Origin: RYN-230 sp963834515
GTDB taxonomy: Bacteria; Actinomycetota; Actinomycetes; Streptosporangiales; Streptosporangiaceae
Direction: 5' to 3'
DNA length: 64,000 nucleotides
NCBI GenBank assembly: GCA_963834515.1
Contig: CAWICB010000009.1
Span: 248,001-312,000 of the forward strand
A model generated the notes under the pieces. It had not been told where the DNA came from. It searched no databases and worked only from the letters and a program-made list of their open reading frames with translations. This document shows, in pieces, positions 24,500-33,601 of the stretch; the stretch's first letter is position 1, and every line of letters begins with the position of its first letter. Made by a program: the position numbers and the translations under genes.

Positions 24500-25680
24500 G
24501 CAACATGGATGACTGGTTCCGTGACCCGTCGCCGCGCTCATCCGGGCCGGCCAGCCCCAGGCCCGGAGGCTCGGGCCACCCAGGCAGCACTGGCGGCGCC
24601 TGGCCGGACCAGCCGCCGGTGCGCACCGAGAGCCCGGGCCAGCGCTCCGGTCAGGACCAGGGCAGCGGCTCCTCCGGGCGGGCCTACCGCGGCGGTGGCG
24701 GGCGGCGCTGGCTGCGCCCGCGCCGGATCCTGGGCATCGTCGCGCTGCTGGTCGTGCTCGTCCTGGTGTTCACCGGGGTCATGTACTTCTACCTGAACTC
24801 CAAGCTGACCCGGGCCAACGTACTCGTCGACTACGCCGGCCGCCCGGTGGCGGGCGCTGGGCAGAACTGGCTCATCACCGGCTCAGACAGCCGTCAGGGA
24901 CTGACGCCCAAAGAGGAACGCCAGCTGGCCACCGGCAGGGGCATCGGCGGGCACCGCTCCGACACGATCATGATCCTGCACATCCCGAGCAATGGGCTGC
25001 CCGCAGTGCTGGTCAGCATCCCGCGTGACTCCTACGTGGACATCCCGGGCTTCGGCATGAACAAGATCAATGCTGCGTTCGATTTCGGCGGCCCCAAACT
25101 GCTGGCCAAGACCGTGCAGAACGCCACCGGCCTGCAGATCAACCACTACATGGGCATCGGCTTCGGCGGCCTGGTCAACGTGGTGAACGCGGTCGGCGGG
25201 GTGCGGATGTGCATCCCGTCCAATCTGAACGACCCGGCGTCTGGCCTGCACCTGAAGAAGGGCTGCCAGAACCTGGATGGCGCGCAGGCCCTCGGCTTCG
25301 TCCGGACCCGGCACCTGTTCGCCACCCAGGACCTGCAGCGGGAGCAGGACCAGCGGGTGTTCATCAAGGCGCTGCTGACCAAGATGACCAGCCCGGGCAG
25401 CCTGATCAACCCGTTCGCCTCGTTCCCGGCCGCGTTCGGCGCGGCCGACTCGCTCACCGTGGACAAGGGCACCCAGCTCTACCAGCTGGTCCGGGTCGCG
25501 TTCGCGCTGCGGCACCCGGAGACGACGACGGTGCCCATCGGCAGTGAGCCGTTGCTGGCTGTGGGCGACGTGGTGATCTGGAACCACTCGCAAGCCACCG
25601 AGCTGTTCGACGCCATGAAAAACGACACGCCGGTGCCCAAGAGCCTGATCACCGGGTCCAAGCTGGCCGCGGCCGGCTGA
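24496..25680 (+). CDS. LytR-CpsA-Psr (LCP) family cell-envelope ligase
   Basis: 394 residues. GTG 24496 overlaps the previous stop and has GGGAGGG before it. Disordered Pro/Gly/Ser N-terminus (about 1-70), one membrane anchor (ILGIVALLVVLVLVFTGVMY), then the extracellular LCP domain: WLITGSDSRQGL, HRSDTIMILHI, LVSIPRDSYVDIPGFGMNKI, ALGFVRTRH with the lipid-phosphate-binding arginines. LCP enzymes transfer polymers such as arabinogalactan or teichoic-type glycans from lipid carriers to peptidoglycan. Confidence 0.92.
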   Translation: MSNMDDWFRDPSPRSSGPASPRPGGSGHPGSTGGAWPDQPPVRTESPGQRSGQDQGSGSSGRAYRGGGGRRWLRPRRILGIVALLVVLVLVFTGVMYFYLNSKLTRANVLVDYAGRPVAGAGQNWLITGSDSRQGLTPKEERQLATGRGIGGHRSDTIMILHIPSNGLPAVLVSIPRDSYVDIPGFGMNKINAAFDFGGPKLLAKTVQNATGLQINHYMGIGFGGLVNVVNAVGGVRMCIPSNLNDPASGLHLKKGCQNLDGAQALGFVRTRHLFATQDLQREQDQRVFIKALLTKMTSPGSLINPFASFPAAFGAADSLTVDKGTQLYQLVRVAFALRHPETTTVPIGSEPLLAVGDVVIWNHSQATELFDAMKNDTPVPKSLITGSKLAAAG

Positions 25681-25753
25681 GCCAAAATCGTTATCCAGCC
25701 CGGCCCCTGGTGGCATTCCCGCCCCTTGCGCACACCATGGCCGCGTCCGTACC

Positions 25754-26032
25754 ATGCGTCGAATTAAACCCGCTGGTAGCCATGGCCCGGAGGTGGCTTT
25801 GAAAGCCGGCAGTATCCCCAGCGTGACCCGCCCGCTCGGCCTGTCGCTGCGCGAAGCCGAGATCATGTCGCTGATCGCGGCGGGGCACTCCAACGGCCAG
25901 ATCGCCGCCAAGCTCGTACTGGCGGAGAAGACCGTCAAGAACCATGTCAACCGGATCTATGCCAAGCTCGGCGCGGAGTCCCGGGCGGCGGCCATCTCGC
26001 GCTGGGATGACGCCCGGAGCCCGTCGACCTGA
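25754..26032 (+). CDS. short LuxR-type HTH protein
   Basis: 92 residues consisting almost only of a GerE/LuxR helix-turn-helix: LSLREAEIMSLIAAGHSNGQ followed by KLVLAEKTVKNHVNRIYAKL. There is no receiver domain, so it resembles the stand-alone LuxR-type regulators of actinomycetes. ATG 25754 is used; GTG 25793 is a possible shorter start. Target unknown. Confidence 0.78.
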   Translation: MRRIKPAGSHGPEVALKAGSIPSVTRPLGLSLREAEIMSLIAAGHSNGQIAAKLVLAEKTVKNHVNRIYAKLGAESRAAAISRWDDARSPST

Positions 26033-26072
26033 CGTCCCAGCCAGGTTCCGCCTGCAGCTAGCCTGATAGTAA

Positions 26073-26115
26073 GTTCAGCCCCAGGGGGCATTCAGGAAAC
26101 CCTCAGGTTCAGCCC
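26073..26115 (+). promoter_or_regulatory. TTCAG direct repeats before the OmpR-type regulator
   Basis: GTTCAGCCC occurs at 26073 and again at 26107, with ATTCAGG and CTCAGG between them. Repeated TTCAG half-sites directly upstream of a response-regulator gene suggest an autoregulatory OmpR-type binding array (inference). Confidence 0.4.
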
Positions 26116-26129
26116 GGAAGATGCAGGTC

Positions 26130-26852
26130 ATGACCATGCCGTCGACGAATGGGCGAGCACAGCCGGCTGCCCGGCTGCTCGTTGTCGAGGACGAGCCCAA
26201 CATCCTTGAGCTGCTGTCCGCCAGCCTCCGCTACGCCGGATTTGACGTGCTCACCGCGACCGGCGGGACCGAGGCGGTCCAGGCCGCGCAGCGGCACCGG
26301 CCCGACCTCATCGTGCTCGATGTGATGCTGCCCGACATGGACGGCTTCGACGTGGTCCGGCGGCTGCGCGGCGGCGGTGCGCGCATCCCGGTGGTCTTCC
26401 TGACCGCGCGGGACGCGATGGAGGACAAGGTCCGCGGCCTGACCCTGGGCGGGGACGACTACGTGACCAAGCCGTTCAGCCTGGAGGAGGTCATCGCGCG
26501 GATCCGCGCCGTGCTGCGCCGGACGCACGGCGACGGGGCGGAACCCACCCCGCGGCTCAAGTTCGCCGACCTGGAACTTGACGAGGAGAGCCACGAGGTG
26601 TGGCGGGCCGGGCAGCACGTGCAGCTCTCCCCCACCGAGTTCAAGCTGCTCAGGTACTTCATGAGCAACGCCAACCGGGTGCTGTCCAAGATGCAGATCC
26701 TGGATCACGTCTGGGACTACGACTTCCGCGGCGACACCGGCATCGTGGAGTCGTACGTGTCGGTGCTGCGCCGCAAGGTGGACACCACCGAACCCCGGCT
26801 CATCCACACGCTGCGTGGGGTCGGTTACGTGCTCCGGCTGCCCTCTTCCTAA
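26130..26852 (+). CDS. OmpR/PhoB-family response regulator
   Basis: About 240 residues; ATG 26130 has GGAAG nine bases upstream, with an in-frame ATG at 26121. Receiver domain with VVEDEPNI, phosphoacceptor Asp (about residue 64) in LIVLDVMLPDMDGFD, the switch Thr in VFLTARDAMEDKVRGL and the Lys in DDYVTKPFSLEE. C-terminal winged helix: LSPTEFKLLRYFMSNANRVL and ESYVSVLRRKVD. It is followed ten bases later by its sensor kinase. Similar to the mycobacterial TrcR group; signal unknown. Confidence 0.93.
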   Translation: MTMPSTNGRAQPAARLLVVEDEPNILELLSASLRYAGFDVLTATGGTEAVQAAQRHRPDLIVLDVMLPDMDGFDVVRRLRGGGARIPVVFLTARDAMEDKVRGLTLGGDDYVTKPFSLEEVIARIRAVLRRTHGDGAEPTPRLKFADLELDEESHEVWRAGQHVQLSPTEFKLLRYFMSNANRVLSKMQILDHVWDYDFRGDTGIVESYVSVLRRKVDTTEPRLIHTLRGVGYVLRLPSS

Positions 26853-26861
26853 CCCGCGGAG

Positions 26862-28563
26862 ATGACGACAGCGTCCTGGCTCCACCGCACGCAGGGGAAC
26901 CTGCGCCGGTTGTCCGGGCGTACCCCAATCCGGGTCAAGATCATCGCCGCGCTGCTGGCCCTGGTCATCATCGCGCTGACCATCATCAGCGCGGCCAGCC
27001 TGACCCAGTTCCGCGGCTACCTGCAGAACCAGTCGGGCACCCAGGTAAGTTCGCTGTACGGCGGGCTGATCGCCAGGCTCGACACCCAGCAACCGTTCGG
27101 CCTGGGCCCGCAGCATGGCAGCCTCAACTCCTATGACTTCGGCTGCTACGGTCCTTACCTGGTCGAACTGCTCAGCGCGTCGGGGAAGGTTATCCTGCCC
27201 TCCGGCCTCGGGTCCTGCATGGCGCTGACCAGCCCTGGCCCATCCGTGCCGACCAGCACGTCCTGGCTGACCGACAATTCGGGCCAGCTCACCACCGTGC
27301 CCGGTACGAGCGGCGGCGCGGACTGGCAGGTCATCACCAAGTCGTTCACCGGCTCGCTGTCGGTGTTCGGCCTGAGCAGTTCGCCGCAGAAGGTCATCCT
27401 GGTCGTTGGGACCAGCCTGGCCAACATCGACAACACCGTCGGCTGGCTGGCCCGGATCGACCTGCTGGTCAGCCTGATCATCGTGATCGCCCTGGCCGTG
27501 GTGGGCGTGGCCATCGTCCGGGCCAGCTTGCGCCCGCTCACCGACATCGAGCAGACCGCGCAGGCCATCGCGGCCGGTGACCTGTCCCGCCGCGTCCCCG
27601 ACCTGGACCCGCGGACCGAAGTGGGCCGGCTGGCCCGGTCGCTGAACCGGATGCTGGCCCAGATCGAGTCCTCGTTCCGGGCCCGGACCAAGTCCGAGGA
27701 GGCCGCCCGGCGCTCCGAGGAGCGGATGCGCCAGTTCGTAGCGGACGCCAGCCACGAACTTCGCACCCCGCTCACCGCGATGCGCGGCTACGCCGAGTAC
27801 TACCGGCAGCGCGGCGGCGTGCAGGACGACGACGCGGCCGACCGCAACGGCACGGCCGGGGCCGAACCGGCCGCGCGCGACACCGCTGGCGCCATCGCCC
27901 CGCACAACGGGACCGGCCAGCTGAGCGGGGCCGACCTGGACCGGATCATGCAGCGGGTGGAGCAGGAGTCGGCCCGGATGGGCGTGCTGGTTGAGGACAT
28001 GCTGCTGCTGGCCCGGCTGGATCAGCAACGGCCGCTGGAGCAACGTCCGGTGGACCTGCTCACGCTGGCCGCCGACGCGGTGCAGGACGCCCGGATGATC
28101 GCCCCCGACCGGGACATCGAGCTCGACGTCGGCTCGGGTGCCGCGTTCCTGGTCCTCGGCGACGAGGTCGCGGCTGCGCCAGGTCATCGGCAACCTGATG
28201 AGCAACGCGCTCAACCACACCCCGGACGGCACCCCGGTGACGGTAGGGATCCTGCCCGGCCCGCGTGAGCCGGTGCCCAGCGTGGTGCTGGAGGTCACCG
28301 ACCAGGGCCCGGGCATGCTCCCGGAGCAGGCCGAGCACGTATTCGAGCGGTTCTACCGCGGCGATCAGGCCCGGACCAGAAAGTCCGGCGGGACCGGCCT
28401 GGGCCTGGCCATCGTGGCCGCGCTGGTCGCCGCGCACGGCGGCAGTGTGGGGCTGAAGACCGCGCCGGGCAAGGGCGCCACGTTCCGGGTCACGCTGCCG
28501 CTCGCCCCGGAAGCCCAGCGCGACGACCCCGCCGACGACGATTCGTTCAGCACGCCTGGTTAG
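26862..28563 (+). CDS. sensor histidine kinase, frameshifted near 28170
   Basis: Partner of the preceding regulator. The 5' part has transmembrane helices at about 27-48 and 200-220 enclosing an extracellular sensor, a HAMP domain (RASLRPLTDIEQTAQAIAAG) and the HisKA box with phosphoacceptor His298 in ADASHELRTPLTAMRGYAEY. The ATPase part (RLRQVIGNLMSNALNHTPDG, VTDQGPGM, ERFYRGDQA, GGTGLGLAIV) lies in another frame from about 28170: deleting one G after GACGAGGTC restores a continuous protein. An acidic 45-residue insert interrupts the HisKA region. Broken gene or base-call error. Confidence 0.87.
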
Positions 28564-28640
28564 CCTCTGCCTGCTTGGCCCACCGGCGGGGCGCGCCGCC
28601 GGCGGGGAGCGGCGATCAGGGGATCCCGGGGGCCCCCGGA

Positions 28641-29549
28641 CTAAGCCAGCGCGGCCCGGGCGGCCTGGCGGACCGCATCGGCGTAACCGCTGCCGAACAG
28701 GCAGACGTGCACCAGCAGCGGATGCAGCTGGTGCAGCGGGATCCGGTCCTGCCAGCCCTCGGCCAGCGGGGCAACGTCGGTGTACGCACCCCGGATGCGG
28801 TCCAGGTACGGAGCGCCGAACAGGGCCAGCATGGCCAGGTCGGTCTCCCGGTGACCGCCCTGGGCCGCCGGGTCGATGAGCCAGCCCCGGCCGCCCCACC
28901 ACAGCACGTTGCCAGACCAGCAGTCGCCGTGGATGCGGCTGGGCGGCTCGGGCGGCCCAGCCAGGCTGGGCAGCCGATCCACCACCTGCTCCACCAGCCG
29001 GGCATCGGCCGTGGTCAGCGCGCCGGTGTCGGCGGCGCGGCGCAGGTACGGCAGCAGCCGCTTGCTCCCGTACCAGCTGGCCCAGTCCCCGGTCCCGTCC
29101 AGCGCGCCGGCCACGGTGGGCGCGTCGCCGGTGCGGTCACCCAGCGGCAGGGTGGCGATGAACCCCGGCCACGGGGAGCCGAACCGCGGCGCGCCGGCTG
29201 CGTGCAGGACGGCCAGGTCACGGCCGAACGCTTCAGCCGCGTGCTCATCTGCGGCCTGCTCCGGCACCCAGGCCACAGCCAGCGTGGCGCTGTCCCAGCC
29301 CAGCACCTCGGGCACCGGGACGGCGTGCGCCTCGGCCAGCCAGCGCAGCCCGCGCGCTTCAGCCTCGAAGACCCCGCCCAGGTCAGCAGCGGCCGCCTTG
29401 GCGAACACCAGCCGGCCGTCGGCCAGCGTCACCTGATAGTGGTTCCACTGATGCTGTGACCCGGCCGGCCGGACTTCGCGCACCTTGCTGCCGGTGATCC
29501 GGGCCAGCCGCTCGGCCAGCCCGGACCCGGCCAGGGCCGCCGGGCTCAC
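28641..29549 (-). CDS. fructosamine kinase family protein
   Basis: 302 residues with the FN3K kinase-like fold: FAKAAAADLGGVFEAEARGL (the Lys/Glu pair), HGDCWSGNVLW (catalytic loop) and LIDPAAQGGHRETDLAML (metal-binding). These enzymes phosphorylate ketosamines so that glycated amines break down. GTG 29549 begins two bases after the stop of the phosphatase gene, forming a two-gene operon; the neighbouring phosphatase fits the known association of fructosamine kinases with protein-tyrosine-phosphatase-like deglycation enzymes. Confidence 0.9.
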   Translation of the reverse strand: MSPAALAGSGLAERLARITGSKVREVRPAGSQHQWNHYQVTLADGRLVFAKAAAADLGGVFEAEARGLRWLAEAHAVPVPEVLGWDSATLAVAWVPEQAADEHAAEAFGRDLAVLHAAGAPRFGSPWPGFIATLPLGDRTGDAPTVAGALDGTGDWASWYGSKRLLPYLRRAADTGALTTADARLVEQVVDRLPSLAGPPEPPSRIHGDCWSGNVLWWGGRGWLIDPAAQGGHRETDLAMLALFGAPYLDRIRGAYTDVAPLAEGWQDRIPLHQLHPLLVHVCLFGSGYADAVRQAARAALA

Positions 29550-29552
29550 CGT

Positions 29553-30224
29553 TCACCCAGGCGCTGGCGAAGGGAGACGCCCCGCACGGGTGTTCCCTCC
29601 GGCCGGCCCCGGGGCCGGCTCAGCAGGCACCTCGAGCAGCCCGGCCAGCTGCCCGGCCAGCCCGCGCACGGCCACCTGCACCAGGTCGAACGCGGCCGCA
29701 TAGTCTTCGGGCGAGCCACCGTACGGGTCCGGGACCTGGCCCTGATGGGGGTCCTCGTCGGCGGCCTGGCCCGCCAGCGCCGGGTCGAAGGAGCGGAGCA
29801 GCCGCAGCCGCGGCCCGGCGGCCTCCGCGTCCGGCGCCATCTCGCGCAGATCGGCCAGATTGGCCCGGTCCAGGGCCAGCACCAGATCCCGGTGGCCGAA
29901 CCAGGACGGCTCGAACTGACGGGCCCGGTGCGCGGACCCGTCGTGGCCGCGCCGGGCCAGCTCGGCCCGGGCCCGTCGGTCCATCGGGCCGCCAACGTGC
30001 CAGTCGCCGGTGCCCGCGCTGTCCACCTCGACCAGCCCGGCCAGCCCGGCCTGGTCCAGCTCGGCACGGAGCACCACCTCGGCCATCGGCGACCGGCAGA
30101 TGTTGCCGAGGCAGACCAAGCAGACCCGGTAGGGGCCGGACACCCGGCGCGGGGCAGGTGGGACCGGCAGCGCCGGGCTGTCAGCGGGCATGGGACCAGC
30201 ATGCCCGACGCGCGGGGTGCTCAT
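29553..30224 (-). CDS. low molecular weight protein-tyrosine phosphatase
   Basis: About 223 residues. The N-terminal P-loop reads VCLVCLGNICRSPMAEVVLR (C-x5-R-S/T) and the general-acid loop is VPDPYGGSPEDYAAAF. It has a 40-residue basic/Pro N-terminal extension and a Pro/Gly tail, so the start is uncertain (30260, 30224 and 30191 are all in frame; none has a good ribosome site). Removes phosphate from tyrosine, or from fructosamine-6-phosphate-like substrates in some members. Operon with fructosamine kinase. Confidence 0.86.
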   Translation of the reverse strand: MSTPRVGHAGPMPADSPALPVPPAPRRVSGPYRVCLVCLGNICRSPMAEVVLRAELDQAGLAGLVEVDSAGTGDWHVGGPMDRRARAELARRGHDGSAHRARQFEPSWFGHRDLVLALDRANLADLREMAPDAEAAGPRLRLLRSFDPALAGQAADEDPHQGQVPDPYGGSPEDYAAAFDLVQVAVRGLAGQLAGLLEVPAEPAPGPAGGNTRAGRLPSPAPG

Positions 30225-30290
30225 GCCGCCAACCTGGCCGCTGGCGCCAATGCGAAGCACCCGGAGGATGTGTTTCGTGCCGCGCGACCA

Positions 30291-30425
30291 GGCGGGGCCC
30301 GCCGAAGGCGGGTGCTCGCCGAGCCGCCGTTCGGCGCACAGCGGCGATCGGGGGGTCAGGGGGGTCGTCCCCCCGGACTGATACAGCGATCGGGGGGTCC
30401 AGGGGGTCGTCTCCCCGGACTAATA
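30291..30425 (+). repeat. dispersed GC-rich repeat, copy B
   Basis: Head GGCGGGGCCCGCCGAAGGCG, middle TTCGGCGCACAGCGGCGATC and tail GGGGGGTCGTCCCCCCGGAC ending in CTGATACAG, then a second partial tail ending in CTAATAC. It abuts the start of an oxidoreductase gene, as copy A abuts the TrmH gene. Confidence 0.85.
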
Positions 30426-30435
30426 CTCTGAGTGG

Positions 30436-31824
30436 ATGTCACAAGATCAGCCGTACCGGTCACTGTCCTACTGGCTCAGCACGGTGCCGGGCGAGCTGAG
30501 CCCGGGCGATCCGCTGCCCGGTGACCAGGACGTGGACGTGGCCATCGCCGGGGCCGGCTTCACCGGGCTGTGGACCGCGTATTACCTGGCCAAGCCAGCC
30601 CGGGCCTGCGTATCGCGGTGTGCGAGCGGGAGATCGCCGGGTTCGGCGCGTCCGGCCGCAACGGCGGCTGGTGTTCCGCGCTACTTCCCGGCGTCACTGG
30701 CCAAGCTGGAGCGGATGGCCGGCCGGGACGCGGCCGTCGCCATGTACCGGGCCATGCAGGAGACGGTGGACGAGGTCGGCCGGGTGACCGCGGCCGAGGG
30801 GATCGACTGTCACTGGGCCAAGGGCGGCACGGTGCAGCTGGCCCGCTCTCCCGCGCAGCTCGAGCGGGCCCTCGAGGAGGTCGGACGAGTACCGGGCGTT
30901 CGGCTTCGGCGAGGCCGACCTGCGGCTGCTGAACCGCGGCCGAGGCAGCGGAGCGGGTGGCGGCGAGCGGGGTGCTCGGCGCGACGTACACCCCACACTG
31001 CGCGGCCATCCACCCGGCCCGGCTGGCCCGCGGCCTGGCGGCGGCAGTGCGCCAGCACGGCGTGCGGCTGTACGAGCAGACACCGGTGACCGAGATCGCA
31101 CCGGGGCGGATGCGCACCCCGCGCGGCACGGTCCGCGCCGAGTACGTGATCCGGGCCACCGAGGGGTACACCCCGCTGCTGCCCGGCCTGCACCGGGCCA
31201 TCGCCCCGGTGTATTCGCTGATGATCGCGACGGCGTCGCTGCCGGACTCCGTCTGGGCCCAGATCGGGCTGGCCGGCCGGCCGACGTTCGGCGACTACCG
31301 GCACCTGATCATCTACGGCCAGCGCACCGCGGACGGGCGGCTGGCCTTCGGCGGCCGCGGTGCGCCGTACCACTTCGGCTCGACCGTCCGGCCCGAGTTC
31401 GACCGGTCGCCCGCGGTGTTCGGCGACCTGCGGCGGACGCTGGCAGGAGCTGTTCCCGGCACTGGGCGATGTCGCGGTCACGCACACCTGGGGCGGCCCG
31501 CTCGGCGTGCCCCGCGACTGGTGCGCATCGGCCGGACTGGACCGCGCAACCGGCCTGGGCTGGGCCGGCGGCTACGTCGGGGATGGGGTGTCCACCACCA
31601 ACCTGGCCGGGCGCACCCTGGCCGACCTGGTGCTGGGGAAGGACTCCGAGATCACCCGGCTGCCCTGGGTCGGGCACCGGTCCCCGGAGTGGGAGACCGA
31701 GCCGCTGCGCTGGCTGGGCGCCAACGCCGGGCTGCACGCGATGGGCTGGGCCGACCGGTGGGAGAACCGGACCGGGCACCAGTCCCGGCTGGCCGGCTTC
31801 GCCGGCCGGTTCCTGGGCGACTGA
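30436..31824 (+). pseudogene. FAD-dependent oxidoreductase (DAO type) with about five frameshifts
   Basis: Assembled from three frames, the protein is a DAO/GlpD-type flavoenzyme: DVDVAIAGAGFTGLWTAYYL (FAD Rossmann), IAVCEREIAGFGASGRNGGW, RMAGRDAAVAMYRAMQETVD, GVLGATYTPHCAAIHPARLA, YVIRATEGYTPLLPGLHR, and a C-terminal GWAGGYVGDGVSTTNLAGRT flavin-cap motif. Breaks are near 30597, 30690, 30880, 30933 and 31443; at the last one, removing one G gives TLQELFPALGD. Each piece between breaks is well conserved, so the changes are recent or are sequence errors. It lies between copies B and C of the dispersed repeat. Confidence 0.8.
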
Positions 31825-31852
31825 GCCCGCGGGCCGCCAGCCGCGGCGGTGC

Positions 31853-31948
31853 GGCGGGGCCCGCCGCAGGCGGGTGCTCGCCGAGCCGCCGCTCGGCGCG
31901 AAGCGGCGATCGGGGGGTCCGGGGGATCGCCCCCCGGGCTAGCACAGC
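31853..31948 (+). repeat. dispersed GC-rich repeat, copy C
   Basis: Same head (GCGGGGCCCGCCGCAGGCGG), middle (CTCGGCGCGAAGCGGCGATC) and a single tail (GGGGGGTCCGGGGGATCG, then CCCCCCGGGCTAGCACAGC). Same orientation as copy B, 1.5 kb downstream of it. Confidence 0.85.
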
Positions 31949-31949
31949 G

Positions 31950-31986
31950 GCGGGGCCGCCAGCCGGGGTGTGGCTGGCGGCCCCGC
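31950..31986. terminator. bidirectional hairpin terminator
   Basis: Perfect 15-base stem (GCGGGGCCGCCAGCC / GGCTGGCGGCCCCGC) with a seven-base loop, between the oxidoreductase pseudogene and the convergent S53 peptidase gene. Confidence 0.78.
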
Positions 31987-32007
31987 TCAGCTAGGTGGCG
32001 TTCGGTA

Positions 32008-33387
32008 TCAATGGCGGCCAGCTGAGGCGGCCCGGGCGAGCGCGGGCACGAACTTGGCCGCGTCGATGGTGCCCCAGCCGCTGGCCAGGTCGTAGCCGGG
32101 GCCGGCGTCGTATCCGGTCACTCCGGCGAAACTGTTGTTGCCCGCGGTGATGTCCACCAGGCCGGTGTTGCTGTCGCCGTGCTGGCTGGCCCAGCCCAGC
32201 GCGTACAGCGCCGGGTTGATCAGGCCCAGCCGGTGCCCGGCCACCTGGTCGGACAGGGCCACGATGCCGGAGAAGATCGGCGTGGCCTCGCTGGTCCCGC
32301 CGAAGATGTACCAGCCCGGATTGTCCACGCCCGACGTCTCAATGCCCGCGAACGACATGTAGACCCAGCAGCCGCCGTTCACCGCCGCGCTCATCGAGAT
32401 GTCCGGGGTGCCCCGGTGGCTGCCCACCACGCTGCGCACCCCGGCCTGGTACAGCGGCCGGGAGAACACCGCGGACACGCCGCCGCCACCCGCGCCGTAC
32501 CCGTCGTTCCACACCGAGTCGGGCTGCAGCTGGTTACCCGAGTTGTCCAGGTAGAGCTGGGACCCGCCCACCGAAGTGACCAGCGGGTCGGACGACGGCC
32601 AGGAGTTCACCCGGTACGGGTACAGCGTCGAGCCGTCCAGCTCATCGTTGGTGGCGCCCTCGTCTCCGGACGCGGCCAGCACGGTCACGTGGTGGGCCAG
32701 CGCGTCCTTGTACGCGTACCGCAGGTTGAGCAGGCTGCTGTAGTTGCCCTGGGCGAAGCCGGGGAACGTGTTCTCGGTGGCCCCGAAGCTCTGCGAGATG
32801 ACGTCGCCCACCCCGGCGTTTATCAGCGACTGTTCCGCGCTCATCATCTCCGGGAAGCCGGTCACCCCTTCGGTCTCGGCCACCGGGGTCTCGGCCAGCA
32901 CGATCTTGGCGCCCGGCGCGATGGAGTGCGCGTACTCCACGTCGAGGGTGGTCTCCTCGGCCCAGCCGACCATGGTCGAGTTCGTCGAGTCGAACGGGGG
33001 GATGTTGCCGAACTTGACGATCCGCAGATCCGGGTTGGGGAAGCCGAACTGCTGGTCGAACACGCCCAGGTCGTGCCGGATGGTCGGCGAGCCGTAGGAA
33101 TCGACGATCACGATCGTCTCGCCCCGGCCGGTCACGCCCCGCTGATACAGCGGGTTCAGGTCGTAGTGGACCCGGTACTGCACGGGCGTGTAGCAGTTGA
33201 TGCCGAGCTCGGCCTGGCAGGATGTGGTGGACACCGGCGCCGGGAACTGCTTGCTGGTCAGGATCGGCCCGCTCAGCGCGGGCCGGGGGGTCGCCACGCC
33301 GGCGTGGTTGACGGCGGCGGGAGTGGCCGCGGTGGCCAGCGCGAGCACGCTGGCCGCGGCCGTCAGCTGAAGGGCTGCTCTTACCAT
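32008..33387 (-). CDS. secreted S53 (sedolisin/kumamolisin-type) serine peptidase
   Basis: 459 residues with an N-terminal signal peptide (about 1-25). Catalytic residues of the sedolisin fold are visible: Glu144 and Asp148 in WAEETTLDVEYAH, the oxyanion Asp241 in ASGDEGA and nucleophile Ser365 in FGGTSEATP; GYDLASGWGTID forms the C-terminal calcium site. These are acid-active carboxyl-type serine peptidases. The usual 150-200-residue prodomain is absent: the catalytic domain starts by about residue 65, after a short linker. ATG 33387 follows GAGGAGAACAG. Points to an acid-tolerant secreted proteolysis. Confidence 0.93.
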   Translation of the reverse strand: MVRAALQLTAAASVLALATAATPAAVNHAGVATPRPALSGPILTSKQFPAPVSTTSCQAELGINCYTPVQYRVHYDLNPLYQRGVTGRGETIVIVDSYGSPTIRHDLGVFDQQFGFPNPDLRIVKFGNIPPFDSTNSTMVGWAEETTLDVEYAHSIAPGAKIVLAETPVAETEGVTGFPEMMSAEQSLINAGVGDVISQSFGATENTFPGFAQGNYSSLLNLRYAYKDALAHHVTVLAASGDEGATNDELDGSTLYPYRVNSWPSSDPLVTSVGGSQLYLDNSGNQLQPDSVWNDGYGAGGGGVSAVFSRPLYQAGVRSVVGSHRGTPDISMSAAVNGGCWVYMSFAGIETSGVDNPGWYIFGGTSEATPIFSGIVALSDQVAGHRLGLINPALYALGWASQHGDSNTGLVDITAGNNSFAGVTGYDAGPGYDLASGWGTIDAAKFVPALARAASAGRH

Positions 33388-33601
33388 CTGTTCTCCTCAG
33401 GTGCTGCTCGGTTGCCACAGTTATCCCACCAGTCGCTCCAGACTGCCGCCGGAATCCGCCGATTCGCTCGATGTTCCGGGCCATTCGCGCTGGGGCAGCC
33501 GGCCCCGCGCGGCCGCCACCCGCGCACACCGGCCGGGATGCCTGGCGTGGTGGCGGAGCCGGCCAGGCATAGGGTCAGCAGGGTCAGCACAGGAGGAACG
33601 C

